Assembly: GCF_041956535.1 (NCBI RefSeq)
Contig: NW_027192193.1
Location: 1,293,192-1,357,191 of the forward strand
DNA: 64,000 bases
Source of the DNA: Calcarisporiella thermophila CBS 279.70
Taxonomy: Eukaryota; Calcarisporiellomycota
Reading direction: 5' to 3'
How positions within the stretch are numbered: the first letter of the stretch is position 1; the number at the start of each line of letters is the position of its first letter. Below the pieces are notes generated by a model. The model was not told the origin of the DNA and did no database searches. It worked only from the letters and a program-made list of their open reading frames with translations. The translations under genes were made by a program, and so were the position numbers. Shown here piece after piece: positions 22,228 through 33,607 of this stretch.

Positions 22228-22311
22228 GTCTAAGCGCTCCGTTTTGCTCTGAGCCTTCTCTCTTTGTCTGCTTCTCCAGGAAAACAATGCCAGACACTGG
22301 GTACTAACCAC

Positions 22312-25300
22312 ATGGACTCAAAATATAATCAGGTGGTAGACGAAAGAACACGTCTCCCCGCAACTGTGGAGCCTTCTCCCATCAAAGTATCACTCGATAA
22401 ACCGCTCCCATCCCCGACGCATTCTCCTCTTAATCATTCGACGCATAGGCGAAGTGAGTACACAGTGGCCCCGTTGATCCTGAGGGGGTGGGGTAGTAGG
22501 ATTTCTAATCATCATTTTATTTGTGGATGTATTAGCCCCATCTAATGCAAGCCAAGTATCCAATAAGTCGTTACCACCAGAGCCAAAAACTCCTGAAAGG
22601 CTATATGGCTACGGCCGGATGATGGAGAGTGCTGGCCTGCCGTCAACCAAATCTACACCCCATTTGCCACGAAATTCGAACGAGCTAGAAAATATGGATC
22701 AACTCCCAGGGTTACCAGAGAAGCCCATCAGCCGAACTCATCAACGAGGTATGTGTTTTGGAACATCCCCGTTGGGTTGCTCTTCTTTACTTTCTTACAG
22801 ATGTCTGAATGATGACGCTGGAATGTGTTGTACTAGCTCCTTCAAACGGAAGTCAGTTCTCCTTCACCATATCACTCGCCCAAGAAAGCATCCCGCCTAC
22901 ATTTAATGATTTTGATGGGGTGCATCACCCCGCTTCTCAACTCGCGCAGCCACCTCTTCCAAAAAATAAAATCGGTGGTATTGCACTCCGTCGAAGTAAA
23001 TGTCTCTGCGATTATAACATGATAGGCGTTTCGATGATTAACTTGTATATAATTTGCCAACCACCTAGTTCCCTCGAATAGCAGCCAGCTTTCCACCCAG
23101 CTCTCACCTATTAATACCCGTCGGTCGTTCGAGAGCCTGCGTTCAGCACGCATGATCCAGGCTACGTCTACAGACCGTACACACTCCCTCTCCTCCAACT
23201 ACTCGCTTGATATTCCTCCCTCTGAGCGCTCGCTTACCCCGACCAGGCTTCGCGCGCCCATCGTTTACCCTGCCCTTTTGTCTCGTGTGGCATTGGCTTT
23301 TCGCCAACGAATCACACTCAACACACGAAACAAAGACTCGCTATCATACACGGATTGTTTCGACGGGCGTGAGGCGGTGGATGTTTTGGCGCAGATTATC
23401 AGAACCACCGACAGAAACCTGGCTTTGCTAGTGGGGCGAGCATTGGATTCGCAGAAGTTCTTTCATGATGTGACCTATGATCATCGCTTGCGGGATTCCG
23501 CCACGGAATTGTACCGACTGCGAGAAAATGTCACCGTTGCTCCACCGTTACCCCCAGATGACGACCTTCCCCCCGAGAGTCCAGTGACGCCCTCTCCTGA
23601 ACAATTGCTGGAGGAAGAGGGGGATCTTCCAAATGGTGTTTTTACACTGTTGACAGATTGTTACTCGCCCACTTGTACACGATCTAAACTCTGCTATAGC
23701 ATTGCTTGCCCAAGGCGCTTGGAGCAGGTAAAGATATTGTTGCTTCATTGGCTGTATTTGGATTAAACACTAGAAATTTACTAATTCGAATCAATATTTT
23801 AATTTCGAACTTTAGCAAGCGAGGTTGAATTTAGGTGGTGGCCTTAACCGCTCGGTTAGCCAGATGTCCAACCATGAAGTTCAACAGGTAAATTATCAAA
23901 AAAAATTGGTACATATTCCATACTTCTATAATTCTCACTTTTGTAATTTTTTGTCTTTTTCCCGCTTTCGAAATTTTGTCTCTAGGATCAACGGCTGTGG
24001 ATCCATTCTGTACCAAAGGAAATTGCTGACTCGGTATCTTCGGAGGAGCGCAAGCGCCAAGAAAATATTTTTGAACTTATTTATACAGAAAAAGACTTTG
24101 TTTCTGATATGGAATACCTTCGTGAGGTACATTTCGATTCCTTTGCTATTTTTGCGCGAACACTGTTTACTAACGAATTGAGCAAATTTAGTTCTGGATT
24201 AGGCCTCTTCTCACTACCAACATCATACCGGAGGATCGTCGTGACAAATTTGTGCACGATGTATTCTACAATATTCTCGAGGTGCATGCAATTAATGCTC
24301 GTATGTGCGACGCGTTGCAAAAGCGCCAGAACGCCTATGCGGTGGTGGATCAGATTGGCGATTTGTTGCTTGACCATGTGGTTAATTTCGAACCCTTTGT
24401 GCGCTATGGTGCTCACCAAATGATTGGCAAATATGTATTTGAGCGCGAGCGAGCAGTGAATCAATTATTTGCACAGTTCGTTCATGAGATCGAGCGCCGA
24501 CCCGAGTCGAGGAAACTCGAATTGAACGGCTACCTTACCAAGCCTACTACACGACTTGCGCGGTACAACTTGTTGCTTGGACAAATACTGAAGCACACAC
24601 CGGAAGGGCATCCGGACCACGTGAATATTCCACGAGTGATGGAGATCATCCGAGAGTTCTTGAACCGCGTCAATGTCGAAACGGGTAAAACGGAAAACCG
24701 GTTTAACTTGGAGCAACTCCACGAGCGCATCGTGTTCAAAGCTGGGAGCGAGCCGGTCGACCTTCATCTTCTGGATAGCCACCGACAGCTGATCTTGAAA
24801 GGGCCTCTGAATCGCAAGGGCGGCGATCAGAACTCGGATTTGCAGGTCTTTTTGTTTGATCATATGCTAGTTTTTACGAAGATCAAGATTATCCACAAGT
24901 TTGAGCAATATCGCGTCCACAAATACGTGAGTGATCATGAGCCCCCTTATCTCACCGCCGCCAACGAGTACATTTGACTAATATTTTTCTACTGTTTTAT
25001 TTTTTGTCACCATTGCTTTAGCCTATACCATTGGAGCTTCTCCAAGTCTCATGCCCTGACCAACATCACCACGGTCGTCGCCCAAGCTCCATTCTTCCGT
25101 ATAGTCGCAGCACCCCCAATATTGCTACCCCTCCCACTACTACCAAAACCGAGATGAAGACAGGATATCCCATCATGTTTGTCCACCTTGGTCGCAAGGA
25201 GGCCACTCCACTCACCTTGTACGCCCCAACGCAGATGGGTCGCCGTCAGTGGTTGGACAAGATTGAGAAGCAGAGGAAGATGATTTTCGAGCGGACACGA

Positions 25301-26660
25301 ATATTTGCCACTAACAGTCTATCTGAAAAGCACTTTCCAAGTCACAACAAGGTCAATTGCTCGACCACCTTCGGTAAGTTTAATTATTATTTGAGAGAGG
25401 GTCTCTTCAGATTCTTTCATTAACACGATTTTTTTTCCATATATACAGAGAATGGAAAAAAGATTATTTATGGCACAAATTTCGGTTTGAGTGTGGGCAC
25501 ACCCGGGAGCTCGAACAAGCAACTTCAGTACGTCCTCACGATCGAGAAGGTCTCACAGGTCGAAGTCATCGAGGAGGCACGGATTGTCCTTGTTCTAGCA
25601 GATAGAAATCTTTATTCGTATCCTCTCGAAATTCTGGATCCTGACGACACCAACCCTGCCAATCGACGCGGCCGTCGAATAAGCTCTCACGTGTCCTTCT
25701 TCAAATATGGAACTTGCATGGAGAGAAATTTGATCTGTGTTGTGAAGAGCAATACGCTAAGCACAACGATCAAAGCTCTGGAGCCGCAGCTGGTGTCTGG
25801 AAGCCGGAAGAGCAGGCCGAGTTTGGGGCGACTGTTACGCGGAGGCAACGATAACCTGAGGATCTATAAAATACTGTATATCCCAACCGAGTCCACCTCC
25901 ATCCACTTTCTGAAGACAAAGCTATGCGTCGGCTGTACGAAGGGATTTGAGATCGTCGACCTGGAGACCCTCAATACCCAAGGCCTCCTGGACCCCGACG
26001 ACGAGTCCCTACATTTTGCGCAAAAGCGAGAAAATGTGTGCCCGATAGCTATCTACCGCGTTCGGAGCGGAGAGTTCCTGCTATGTTACGACGAGTTTGC
26101 TTTTTACGTGGACAAGAATGGAAGACGCACTCGCCGTGACTGGCTGGTCTCTTGGGAGGGCCGGCCGACTGCCTTTGCCTTCTTGAGCCCGTTTGTGGTT
26201 GGATTTGAGCCGCGGTTTATTGAAGTCTGGAACGTGTACACCGTAAGTAGCCTCATATCACAGTGGCTCGAATTGATGTAGTGATTGACTGAACGTTTTA
26301 TGAATCAAATAGGGCGTAAGAGAACAGGTCATTCAAGGAACCAACATTCGATGTCTCACTCCAAATGTTCTCCATGGGCCCATTCATGCTGTGATGGACG
26401 ACGGCGATTGGCAGTATGTCTTTTCGCTCTCGCTCTCCGAAAAAGGAATGGAGCTAGCCGCAACGACCATAGAGCGCTCAAAGTCGGCAGGTACGACAAC
26501 AGGAAAAGGCGGCTGGAAGAGCAAGAAATTGCCAGCGACCCCCCCCTCTTCGACGTGGAATCCGAATGCGGTCCCTCCACAGCCACCTCCTCATCGGGCG
26601 GTACCAACTTCGGCCCTGAGTATTACTTCAGAGGGGAGTGATACTTCACCCTTGATCTGA
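22312..26660 (+). CDS. Rho1 guanine nucleotide exchange factor, DEP-DH-PH-CNH (Rom2/Rgf-like)
   Basis: Activates Rho1-type GTPase at the cell cortex for cell-wall synthesis and actin polarity. About ten exons, about 1200 residues. A Ser/Pro-rich N-terminus (exons at about 22312-22452, 22535-22745, 22836-23000) comes first. A DEP domain follows (about 23270-23530; LSYTDCFDGREAVDVLAQ). The DH domain starts in RQENIFELIYTEKDFVSDME (about 24053) and continues through RPLLTTNIIPEDRRDKFV to GYLTKPTTRLARYNLLL, the conserved helix before PH. The PH domain spans about 24745-25290 and includes QVFLFDHMLVFTK. A CNH domain from 25448 ends with VREQVIQGTNIRCL and a Pro-rich tail. The start codon is uncertain: 22312 is the first in-frame ATG, but an upstream exon joined at the AG at 22278-22279 is possible. 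Confidence 0.92.
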
Positions 26661-27047
26661 GTCCTAGCTATTTGATTTTTTTTTGTTTTGCTCTGATTCC
26701 ACTTAAAGTTTAGAAAATAGCTTGATTTATATACTCGCGATTATTTTTTTCTCATATAATCCTTTTTTTTATTTTTGAGATTTTATATTACCATATATTT
26801 GTACATCAATTTACTTCTCTCATCTCCATCCTTTTCTCCCGTGCTTTTCTTTTACACATTTTTTTCTATATCTGTTTGTTTTTTTATTTTAATGTAGAGT
26901 AAAAAAATATTGATTAAAATATTAAGTGTTTGATTGATTTCCATTTTTTTTCTCACCATAATCTGCTATTATTTGCCGAAATATATATTATTCATGCTTA
27001 TATACTGATAAGAAACTTTGGCAATATACACAAACGTAGAGTGTAAG
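26661..27047. other. AT-rich convergent intergenic region
   Basis: Contains 3' flanks of the Rho GEF (+) and SRR1-like gene (-), very T-rich on the plus strand (26690-26960). No gene seen. Confidence 0.6.
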
Positions 27048-28140
27048 TTAAATAAGTTCCGTGTCGTTTTCTGTGACTTCACGTTCATCCCAAAACCCAT
27101 CGTCCACTGTCATAATTTTTTCCGGGTCGAACGATTGCCAGCAGGTGTCATTGAAGACACAATTATCTTCAAAGGAAGAAGGGAATTCTACACACTGTAG
27201 GAGTGTAAGAGAGGGGAGTAAGTAGGGTGCCTTGCGATTTAGCGTTGCTTCCGTGTTACTATACATCCATAGAGAGTAGGAGAAAGGGGTTTAATTCAAT
27301 CAGGGCGAACACGAGAAACGAGGTGGAGAAAAGTGACCTACTTTTCAGCATACTTTTCAATTCGATTACCGATCAAGACGAGCTTTTCCAACTTTTCCTG
27401 TGACCAGTTTGAGCCTAGTAGGTTGCTGTAGAGTGTCTGGCTACAGTGCGGCATATAGAAAAGAGTGGGGAGGGATATAGGTCTTTTAGCACGCTAACAT
27501 CATAAGATTACGGCTGTCAGGAGATAGTAGCATAAATAACTGAACACAACCATAACATACCTCGTTGGTAGGTATAAGGAGCATGTCGTAATGTGCGAGA
27601 ACATCATGGTCTTCAGTCGTGAATATAGGGTCATAAATATATACCTTGCCTGTTATCTATTAGAACAGAAGCATATAGGCATCCTTATCAATTTCGGATA
27701 CTTTTTGTTTAGCTGGAGGGTTACCTCAAGTATTTCACGAAGCTTCAATAAGAGCGCAAACTGGAATTGTGATATTCGCGAACTTAGAGTGCCAATACCA
27801 TAGCATACAATGTCGTGAAAGGGCAATTTGCACACTTTGGTGGCAAGAAGATCTAAGAACACAAAGTCATAAATCAATGAAATGCCAAAATTGACACAGC
27901 AAAACAGAAGGAGAAGAGGAACAATAGGAGGATACCGAGTAGCTCGCTATAGAATTTGCTTGCAACCAGCGACTCTATTCTTGACTCGATGCTTTCCTTT
28001 AGAGACACTGTTTGGGGTTGTTTCCGGCGGCCTCGCTTTTTATTGATAACTGGCTTATAATTAAAGGCACCATTCGTTGGCGTTGTGGTAGCTACTGCCG
28101 CTGCATCTGTTGCAGTCGACACATGGTTGAGGTCCTTCAT
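27048..28140 (-). CDS. SRR1-like protein (Ber1-type)
   Basis: SRR1-domain protein. Plant SRR1 acts in light and clock signalling and yeast Ber1 in microtubule-related processes; the biochemical role is unknown. Five short exons. Exon 1 (from 28140) carries a basic KKRGRRK stretch and the LxxxxxxRxxxLxxSxF helix. Exon 2 (about 27855-27725) has KLPFHDIVCYGIGTLSSRIS, the core SRR1 signature, followed by QFALLL. The next has IYDPIFTTEDHDVL and LLIPTNE. The fourth gives LFYMPHCSQTLYSNLL and NWS with LEKLVLIGNRIEKY, matching the family MPHCxxxLYxNLLxxNW block. The last exon encodes FNDTCWQSFD, equivalent to FNDTSxHxF, and an acidic end. About 240 residues. It is divergent from TFB2, with only 184 bases between start codons. 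Confidence 0.88.
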
Positions 28141-28324
28141 TTTAAGGTGGGGATATGCAATATGGGGGAATGGGTGCAAATAAAAGTTATCTGGGGGGTG
28201 GCGCAGACGGGCTAGCCCAGCCACATAATGTCACTCCTCGTAACCATATATTCATTCTACGGCTTTTTGGCCTGGGCTTGGATCAGTCGGAGACGCGGTT
28301 GATTTTGAAGAAGCAAGATTCAGG
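28141..28324. promoter_or_regulatory. Compact bidirectional promoter SRR1-like / TFB2
   Basis: Only 184 bases separate the two divergent ATGs (28140 on minus, 28325 on plus), so the core promoters must share this interval. No TATA box is visible. Confidence 0.45.
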
Positions 28325-30523
28325 ATGGTTCGTGGAGCCGAGTTCAAGAGTGACATATATGAATACCTCGAGGCACTTCCCACAACAACCTTCCAAAGAC
28401 TATTCTTGAAACCAGCGACATGTCTTGCTATTTTCAGGTGAATTCTCTGATAAATAATAATTTTGAAGAGCAAACAAAAATGGAGATTAGAGGTGATTAA
28501 AACTCATTTATCTCATATCATTAAAGACTGCTTCCGAGCCTAGCACGGCAGTTTGTCATGGCAATGCTCTACGTTAAACAGCCGATACCAATACAACAAT
28601 TGTCGCGGTGGGTTGTTGTTGAAGCAGCCAAGTAAGTGGAATGCATCTGCCTTTTTCGCCAATATAGTCGTAATAGATTCATCGATTTCTTTAAATTTAG
28701 AAAGCGATCGGACAGCTTGGCCAAATTAGCCAAGCTTCACGTTGTAACGGAGAAGAATGGCATGCTTGTAATGGACGAAACTTTTCGGCTTCAATTTCAA
28801 AACGCTTTAACCGGAGGGTAATGCATACACGCATTTGGGCGTGATTATACTTTTAAATCAATGCGGTTTTTATAATGGTCATATATTTAATATATTAGAG
28901 GAACGGATCAGAGCTTTGGCCTTCCATGTTCTTCAGCGGACAAGCATAAAGTAGATATCGAGTTTTTAGATAACTACGCGAATCAGCAGTGGAGTGTGAG
29001 TTAATGTATCAAGAGAATGTACTCAGCAGCTCCTTTATAGCTAAAGTGAATATAGGCCATTTTGCATTTCATGGTTGGCACTACGACAAGCAAGCGGCCA
29101 AGTAAAGGAGTTTTAAAACTCATGAGGCGCTCTGGGCTTATGGCCGAGTGAGTGAAAGAGCGGCAGCAATGAGAACCTAAATATAGAGACTGACTCATAT
29201 TCTGCTGTTAAAGTTCGGAAGGATCATCCGGTCAGAGAATTACACATAAAGGCTTCCAGTTCTTATTACAAGACGTGAATACCCAGGTCTGGGCGTTTTT
29301 ATTGCAGTATCTCGATATGGCAGAGGTAAAAAGAACACAACCTAGGATATCAGTTCGCAAGAGGGTACCTAGTATTAATTCGGTTGGACATCAAACTAAC
29401 TCACTTTTGTATTGATTTGAATCCTGCAGAACTTGGACATGGATTTGGTCGAAGTTCTTAACTTCTTTTTCCAGTTGGGAAGTCTCGAGTTGGGTCGGGA
29501 TTATTCAGTCGAAACGCTGACACCTACTCAAAGACAAATGTTAGAGGATCTGAGGGACTACGGAATTGTTTACCAGCGAAAAGTATGGGAGAGTTAATCT
29601 AGTATGTTTTTGCAAGAGCCAGTTGTCATATGGCCTTTATGATTTCTAGGGAAGTTCGAGACGATATTATCCAACACGCCTAGCCACTACACTCACCACT
29701 GGCAGCACTCCATTCGTTAACGGCAAGGGCGTGGGGCCCCACGATGACTCCGCAGCAGGGAGTGGTAAAGCGACGACAGAGCTTGAAGCAGATGCTGGCT
29801 TTTTAATCTTAGAGACAAACTATCGGTTGTATGCATACACAGGTATTGCTCTATCTTTGCATATTTTAGCGCCAAGCAATATTGTAATTCTAAGTTTTGT
29901 TATGGTAATTACTAGATTCCACTCTGGTTATTTCTATATTGAATCTATTCACGAGTCTTAAAACGCGTTTCCCGAATATGGTTGCGGGGATGATAACACG
30001 TGATAGCGTTAGATCCGCTCTTTCAAAAGGAATTACCGCGGACCAAGTAAATAGCAGCGTTTGAGAGCGTTGTTGCCTTTATATCAACCCTGTCCTCTTA
30101 CTTCTCGTTTTTAGATTATAGCTTATTTGACGACCCACGCGCACTCGCAGATGCGGAAAAAGGTAAGCAAATAACATCCAAGTCCCTATTCGTATGCTTA
30201 TTCGATGTGATTCGCTGATTTCATTTTAGTCACCCGTCTTACCCCCCACTGTGGTTGACCAAATTCGGCTTTGGGAAATGGAGCTCAATCGCATGCAGTC
30301 CACCCCCGGCTATCTCTACCAGCAATTCAATACGCGCGCCGACTATGAACTTGTGGTCAAATACGCGTCCGATCTCGGTGTATTGCGGTGGAGTAGCGCG
30401 AAGTTGCGTATGTTTGTGGTAACCGTGGAGGGACATGAAATGGTAAAAGCGTTTATTAAAAGGAGGATGAAACCCACCGGGAACGGGACGGCTACCGCCA
30501 CAGCCAGCCCTGCACCGTCGTGA
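28325..30523 (+). CDS. TFB2: TFIIH core subunit Tfb2 (p52)
   Basis: Subunit of the TFIIH core that anchors and stimulates the XPB/Ssl2 translocase in transcription initiation and nucleotide excision repair. At least ten exons split by short introns. ATG 28325 starts [19 protein letters not shown], followed by [11 protein letters not shown], then [19 protein letters not shown] and WVVVEAAK. Later exons give [63 protein letters not shown] followed by [39 protein letters not shown] and [17 protein letters not shown]. The final exon holds the C-terminal [20 protein letters not shown] that pairs with Tfb5 in relatives. The whole chain matches p52 order, so identification is secure although individual splice sites were placed by eye. 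Confidence 0.93.
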
Positions 30524-30890
30524 CACAGACTATCTGTTTTCAGCTCCACTAACTTAGCCTTGAATTCGTTTTTTCTATTGCATTTATTTTTTTCCCTCTT
30601 GCATATCTCTTCCTCCTCGCCCCTCAATTTCTTCCTCCTTATCCACCACTCTCCATTTTCTACGAAAAGGCTGAGAATAATGAAAACAGAAGAGCAAAAA
30701 AAAATTCATTTATATATTATTTATTTAATAATAATAAAATGATTGCATTATATTGTCGCAATTTTTGATGGTTCCAAAATTGAATCAAAAAGATAGCAGA
30801 TAAAAATCAAAAGTCGAATAAATAGCAAATCGCATGAATATATCACATTAAGAACTAAAAAGCATATCTTTCATTAAGAGTAGATTTCAG
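30524..30890. other. AT-rich convergent intergenic region
   Basis: 3' flanks of TFB2 (+) and the LRR gene (-). AT-rich with AATAAT repeats at about 30715-30740. No gene seen. Confidence 0.6.
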
Positions 30891-32280
30891 TTATTCGTAT
30901 CCCTTCACCATTTCTTCAAACTGCCCTTCCATCTTACATCGCTCGGAACACACGCGGAAAAGCAGCGGGACATCAGCATTGCTCAGCAATCGTGCGGCCC
31001 AAACAAGCACTTCCAGTGCAGGGGTGACAAATATTTTTTCACAGATCGCGCATCTGTTTGTCTCTGCAGCATCGATTAGGGTGGTGTGTAGGTGACGGGG
31101 GAGATCGCGTTTGATGAGGTGTGAGGATTTGCAAACATCACGGTCTCCGTTTAAAATCGTGCGCGCTGCCTGTTCCCACAGACTTGTGGGTGAACAGGCC
31201 TGCGTGTGGACACGAGTTTTGATGGGGGTGGTAACCGAGGCTCCATTATGTACAAGGTTGGTTCCCTCCTCCTGTTGATCGGTTTGTGATTGAGAGTTGA
31301 TGTCTTCTATCATCGGCTGTGGCTGCTGCTCGTTATCTGCCATCGAAGGGGTGTCACGCTGTGTATCATCGGGAGGGGGAGAGAGAAGGGGGTTGGGTGT
31401 CAGGGTGAGTATTTTGAGCTTTTTTAGCCGTAGGATCTCGGCAGGCATATATGTCTAATGGTGGTGGATTAGTGTCCAGGGCGTATAAGAAGAAGTATCG
31501 TCGATATTCACATACCAATCGGTTGTTACCCAACGATAACTCGACGAGGTTCGTTAACAGTCCAATTTGTGGTGGCACTTGTTCCAACTTGTTGTTTCCT
31601 AGATACAGTTCGTCAGCACGAATATGTTGCATACATTGAGCAACGCTTATCTGGACTTACGTAGACTTAAGACACTTAGATTTCGTAGTTGGAATAATTC
31701 TGGACTAAGGGAGCGGAGTGAATTTGAGGAGAGAAAGAGCTTGAGGGTGTTGTGACAAATGACGTCCTGTGAAAGAACAAAAACATGCTGTAACTCTGCT
31801 ATCTCGGGTGGTAACTGAGTCAGATTCATATCACTATCGAGCAGTCATTTAGCGATCTTCCTGAATACACAATGTGTTTGATTCGCGATCTTACCTGAAA
31901 TCGATATGATCAACGTTGTTTTCAATCGCATAGTTGATGGTTTCGCGTATTCGTTCTTCCACACTTCGCAGAGTAATGAGTTTGAAGCTTGGTACTCTCT
32001 CTAGTCTTCTCCTTAGCTGGGCAGGCGATGGAGGGGGTGACCAGTTATTGGACGAGGCGGAGCGCTTCAATCCGCACTGAAAAAAATCGTGCGAAGTGTA
32101 GATTTGGGACGGAGGTGTTGAAGAGCCATCAAAAGGAATTAAATTTTCATGATGTGAATGTTGTGAGATTGTGGGGACTAGTTGGGGCACGGTCTCTTCA
32201 CGGCTTGCTGATTCCATAGAGATTCGTCTCGGTTTTTCAAAAGGCCAGCGCTCTCCGACGCTAAATGGGTGGAACGACAT
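30891..32280 (-). CDS. Leucine-rich repeat protein with C-terminal cysteine motif
   Basis: Start at 32280 (MSFHPFSVGERW). A Ser/Pro-rich N-terminus of about 110 residues ends in the helix RSVEERIRETINYAIENNVD and HIDF, the entry to the repeats. Four LRR units follow over several small exons: LPPEIAELQ, then SLSPELFQLRNLSVLSLR, NKLEQVPPQIGLLTNLVELS with LGNNRL, and LPAEILRLKKLKILTLTPNP. After an acidic Gln/Asp linker the C-terminus contains SLWEQAARTIL and CAICEKIFVTPALEVLVWAA, then VCSERC, a probable zinc site with C-x2-C and C-x3-C. Similar proteins exist across fungi, but I know no firm function. At least four introns interrupt the repeat region. Confidence 0.82.
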
Positions 32281-32541
32281 TCTGAATGATCTTTGCACTG
32301 CTGGTATATACTCTTATATGAGCTGATATATTACAACCGATGTTGATGATGTTAGGGTTTGGATTGTAGGCATATAGTATCTTGAAAAGATGGAGAAAGT
32401 ATGAGTAGAGGAAACTGGCGTTAGCATTTCTGGTTTAAAAATCTTTGGGCTATCCAACCCGTAAATATCCGAGATATCTTCATATGAAGTCACATTTAAT
32501 ATGTTGATGCTGAAGAATTACGGGCCAAAATAAAGAGGACC

Positions 32542-33497
32542 ATGGTACCTCCAACGCGGTACAGAAGATTATTATGCAATGTTGTACCGCTACTATTCCA
32601 ACATGGCAGGCAGAGCCCTCGTAATATTTACGAGAGGGGATTTCGAATGCAACTGACTAGTGGAAGAGACAATGGTAAACTGCTACATGTCTCGAGATTC
32701 TGTCTGATAGATCATGTCTAATTATTTTTTTTTAAGTTGCCAGTAAAGCAGAAAAATGTGATCGAATTGCAGAAGGAAGTGTTTTGGAAAGAAGACCCAA
32801 GAAACTAAACGCGGTAAATTGCACAAGCATCTGTTTATATATTCATTTTTCAATTAGTAATAGGTAGTTTATGTAGTTGCCCTCCATGCCAGAGACCGAC
32901 GTGCAAAGATTATTTAAAGGTCCATTTTCGACAATTAGCATGGAATGCTTCAAGCTAGCAGTGCTTGCTTGGCCAGAGGGTGTTGTCTATAAACGTACTT
33001 GCAAATTGTCCAATTCTCTATACCATTATTTTTACCGAGCCTACTTTCTATGTAGACAAGAAAACTGGCGAACCAGTGCCGTATCGTGTTGCGTTTATTA
33101 CCACAAAGAAGGAGGTGAGTAAATCAGCGGTTGTAAGGCATCGTGCAGGAAGACGAGTTCGTGAAGCGGCGCGGCTATTTTTTCCCAATCTTGCGCGTGA
33201 AGGTAGGAACACTGGGATCCATATTTCTTTCATATCACTTGGATTTTAATTCGTCTTTAATACACAGCACATGATTTCTTCTTCTTTGTCAAACGCAGCG
33301 CACTTAGCGCCGAGTGGACTGAACTGGTTGAGTCGATGAGAAAGGCATTGCTCGATCCTAAGCTATACGGAAGGAAGAAGAAGTCGAGCGTAATAGTAAC
33401 GCGGGGAGAAGCTGGGCCGTTACCCATGGCAACTTCGACGAGGAATCGCAGTTTAGGCAGTGGGATACGAAACAAAATAAAGAAAACACAAATATAG
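32542..33497 (+). CDS. RnpA-like bacterial-type RNase P protein, probably mitochondrial
   Basis: Five exons (32542-32674, 32737-32813, 32877-32979, 33056-33202, 33268-33497) join by GT..AG introns of 53-76 nt into 229 codons plus stop. The first about 45 residues are basic and Arg-rich without acidic clusters (MVPPTRYRRLLCNVV), like a mitochondrial presequence. The core matches bacterial RNase P protein in order: KKLNALPSMPETDVQRLFKG (N-terminal helix and strand), FKLAVLAWP, PYRVAFITTKKEVSKSAVVR followed by HRAGRRVREAARLFF, then HDFFFFVKRSALSAEWTELV. The VRHRAGRRVREAAR segment corresponds to the RNR motif (RNRxKRxxR), with the central Asn changed to His. A basic tail of about 50 residues follows. 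Inference: protein subunit of an organellar RNase P or another structured-RNA binder. It lies 110 bases upstream of the CBS-like gene on the same strand. Confidence 0.83.
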
Positions 33498-33607
33498 AAA
33501 ATAGACGCTAGTTGTATTAATTTAGACTCCTACAAAATCGATTCGAACAGCAACTTAATTCACTGCGAAACTTCGACCTTTCTCTCTAAATTCGTAAAGA
33601 GCGAGAA

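Larger units (their letters stand above)
21136..22311. other. Long intergenic region with CRE and an 18-bp tandem repeat
   Basis: About 1.2 kb. The left third is the T-rich 3' flank of the bHLH gene. The right part is the promoter and leader of the Rho GEF, with a palindromic TGACGTCA at 22220-22227 and a half-like TGACGTAA at 21651-21658. Two direct copies of GGAGCAATGAATGTCTAA lie at 21859-21894. The minus frame 21610-21948 is not supported by any motif. Confidence 0.45.
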
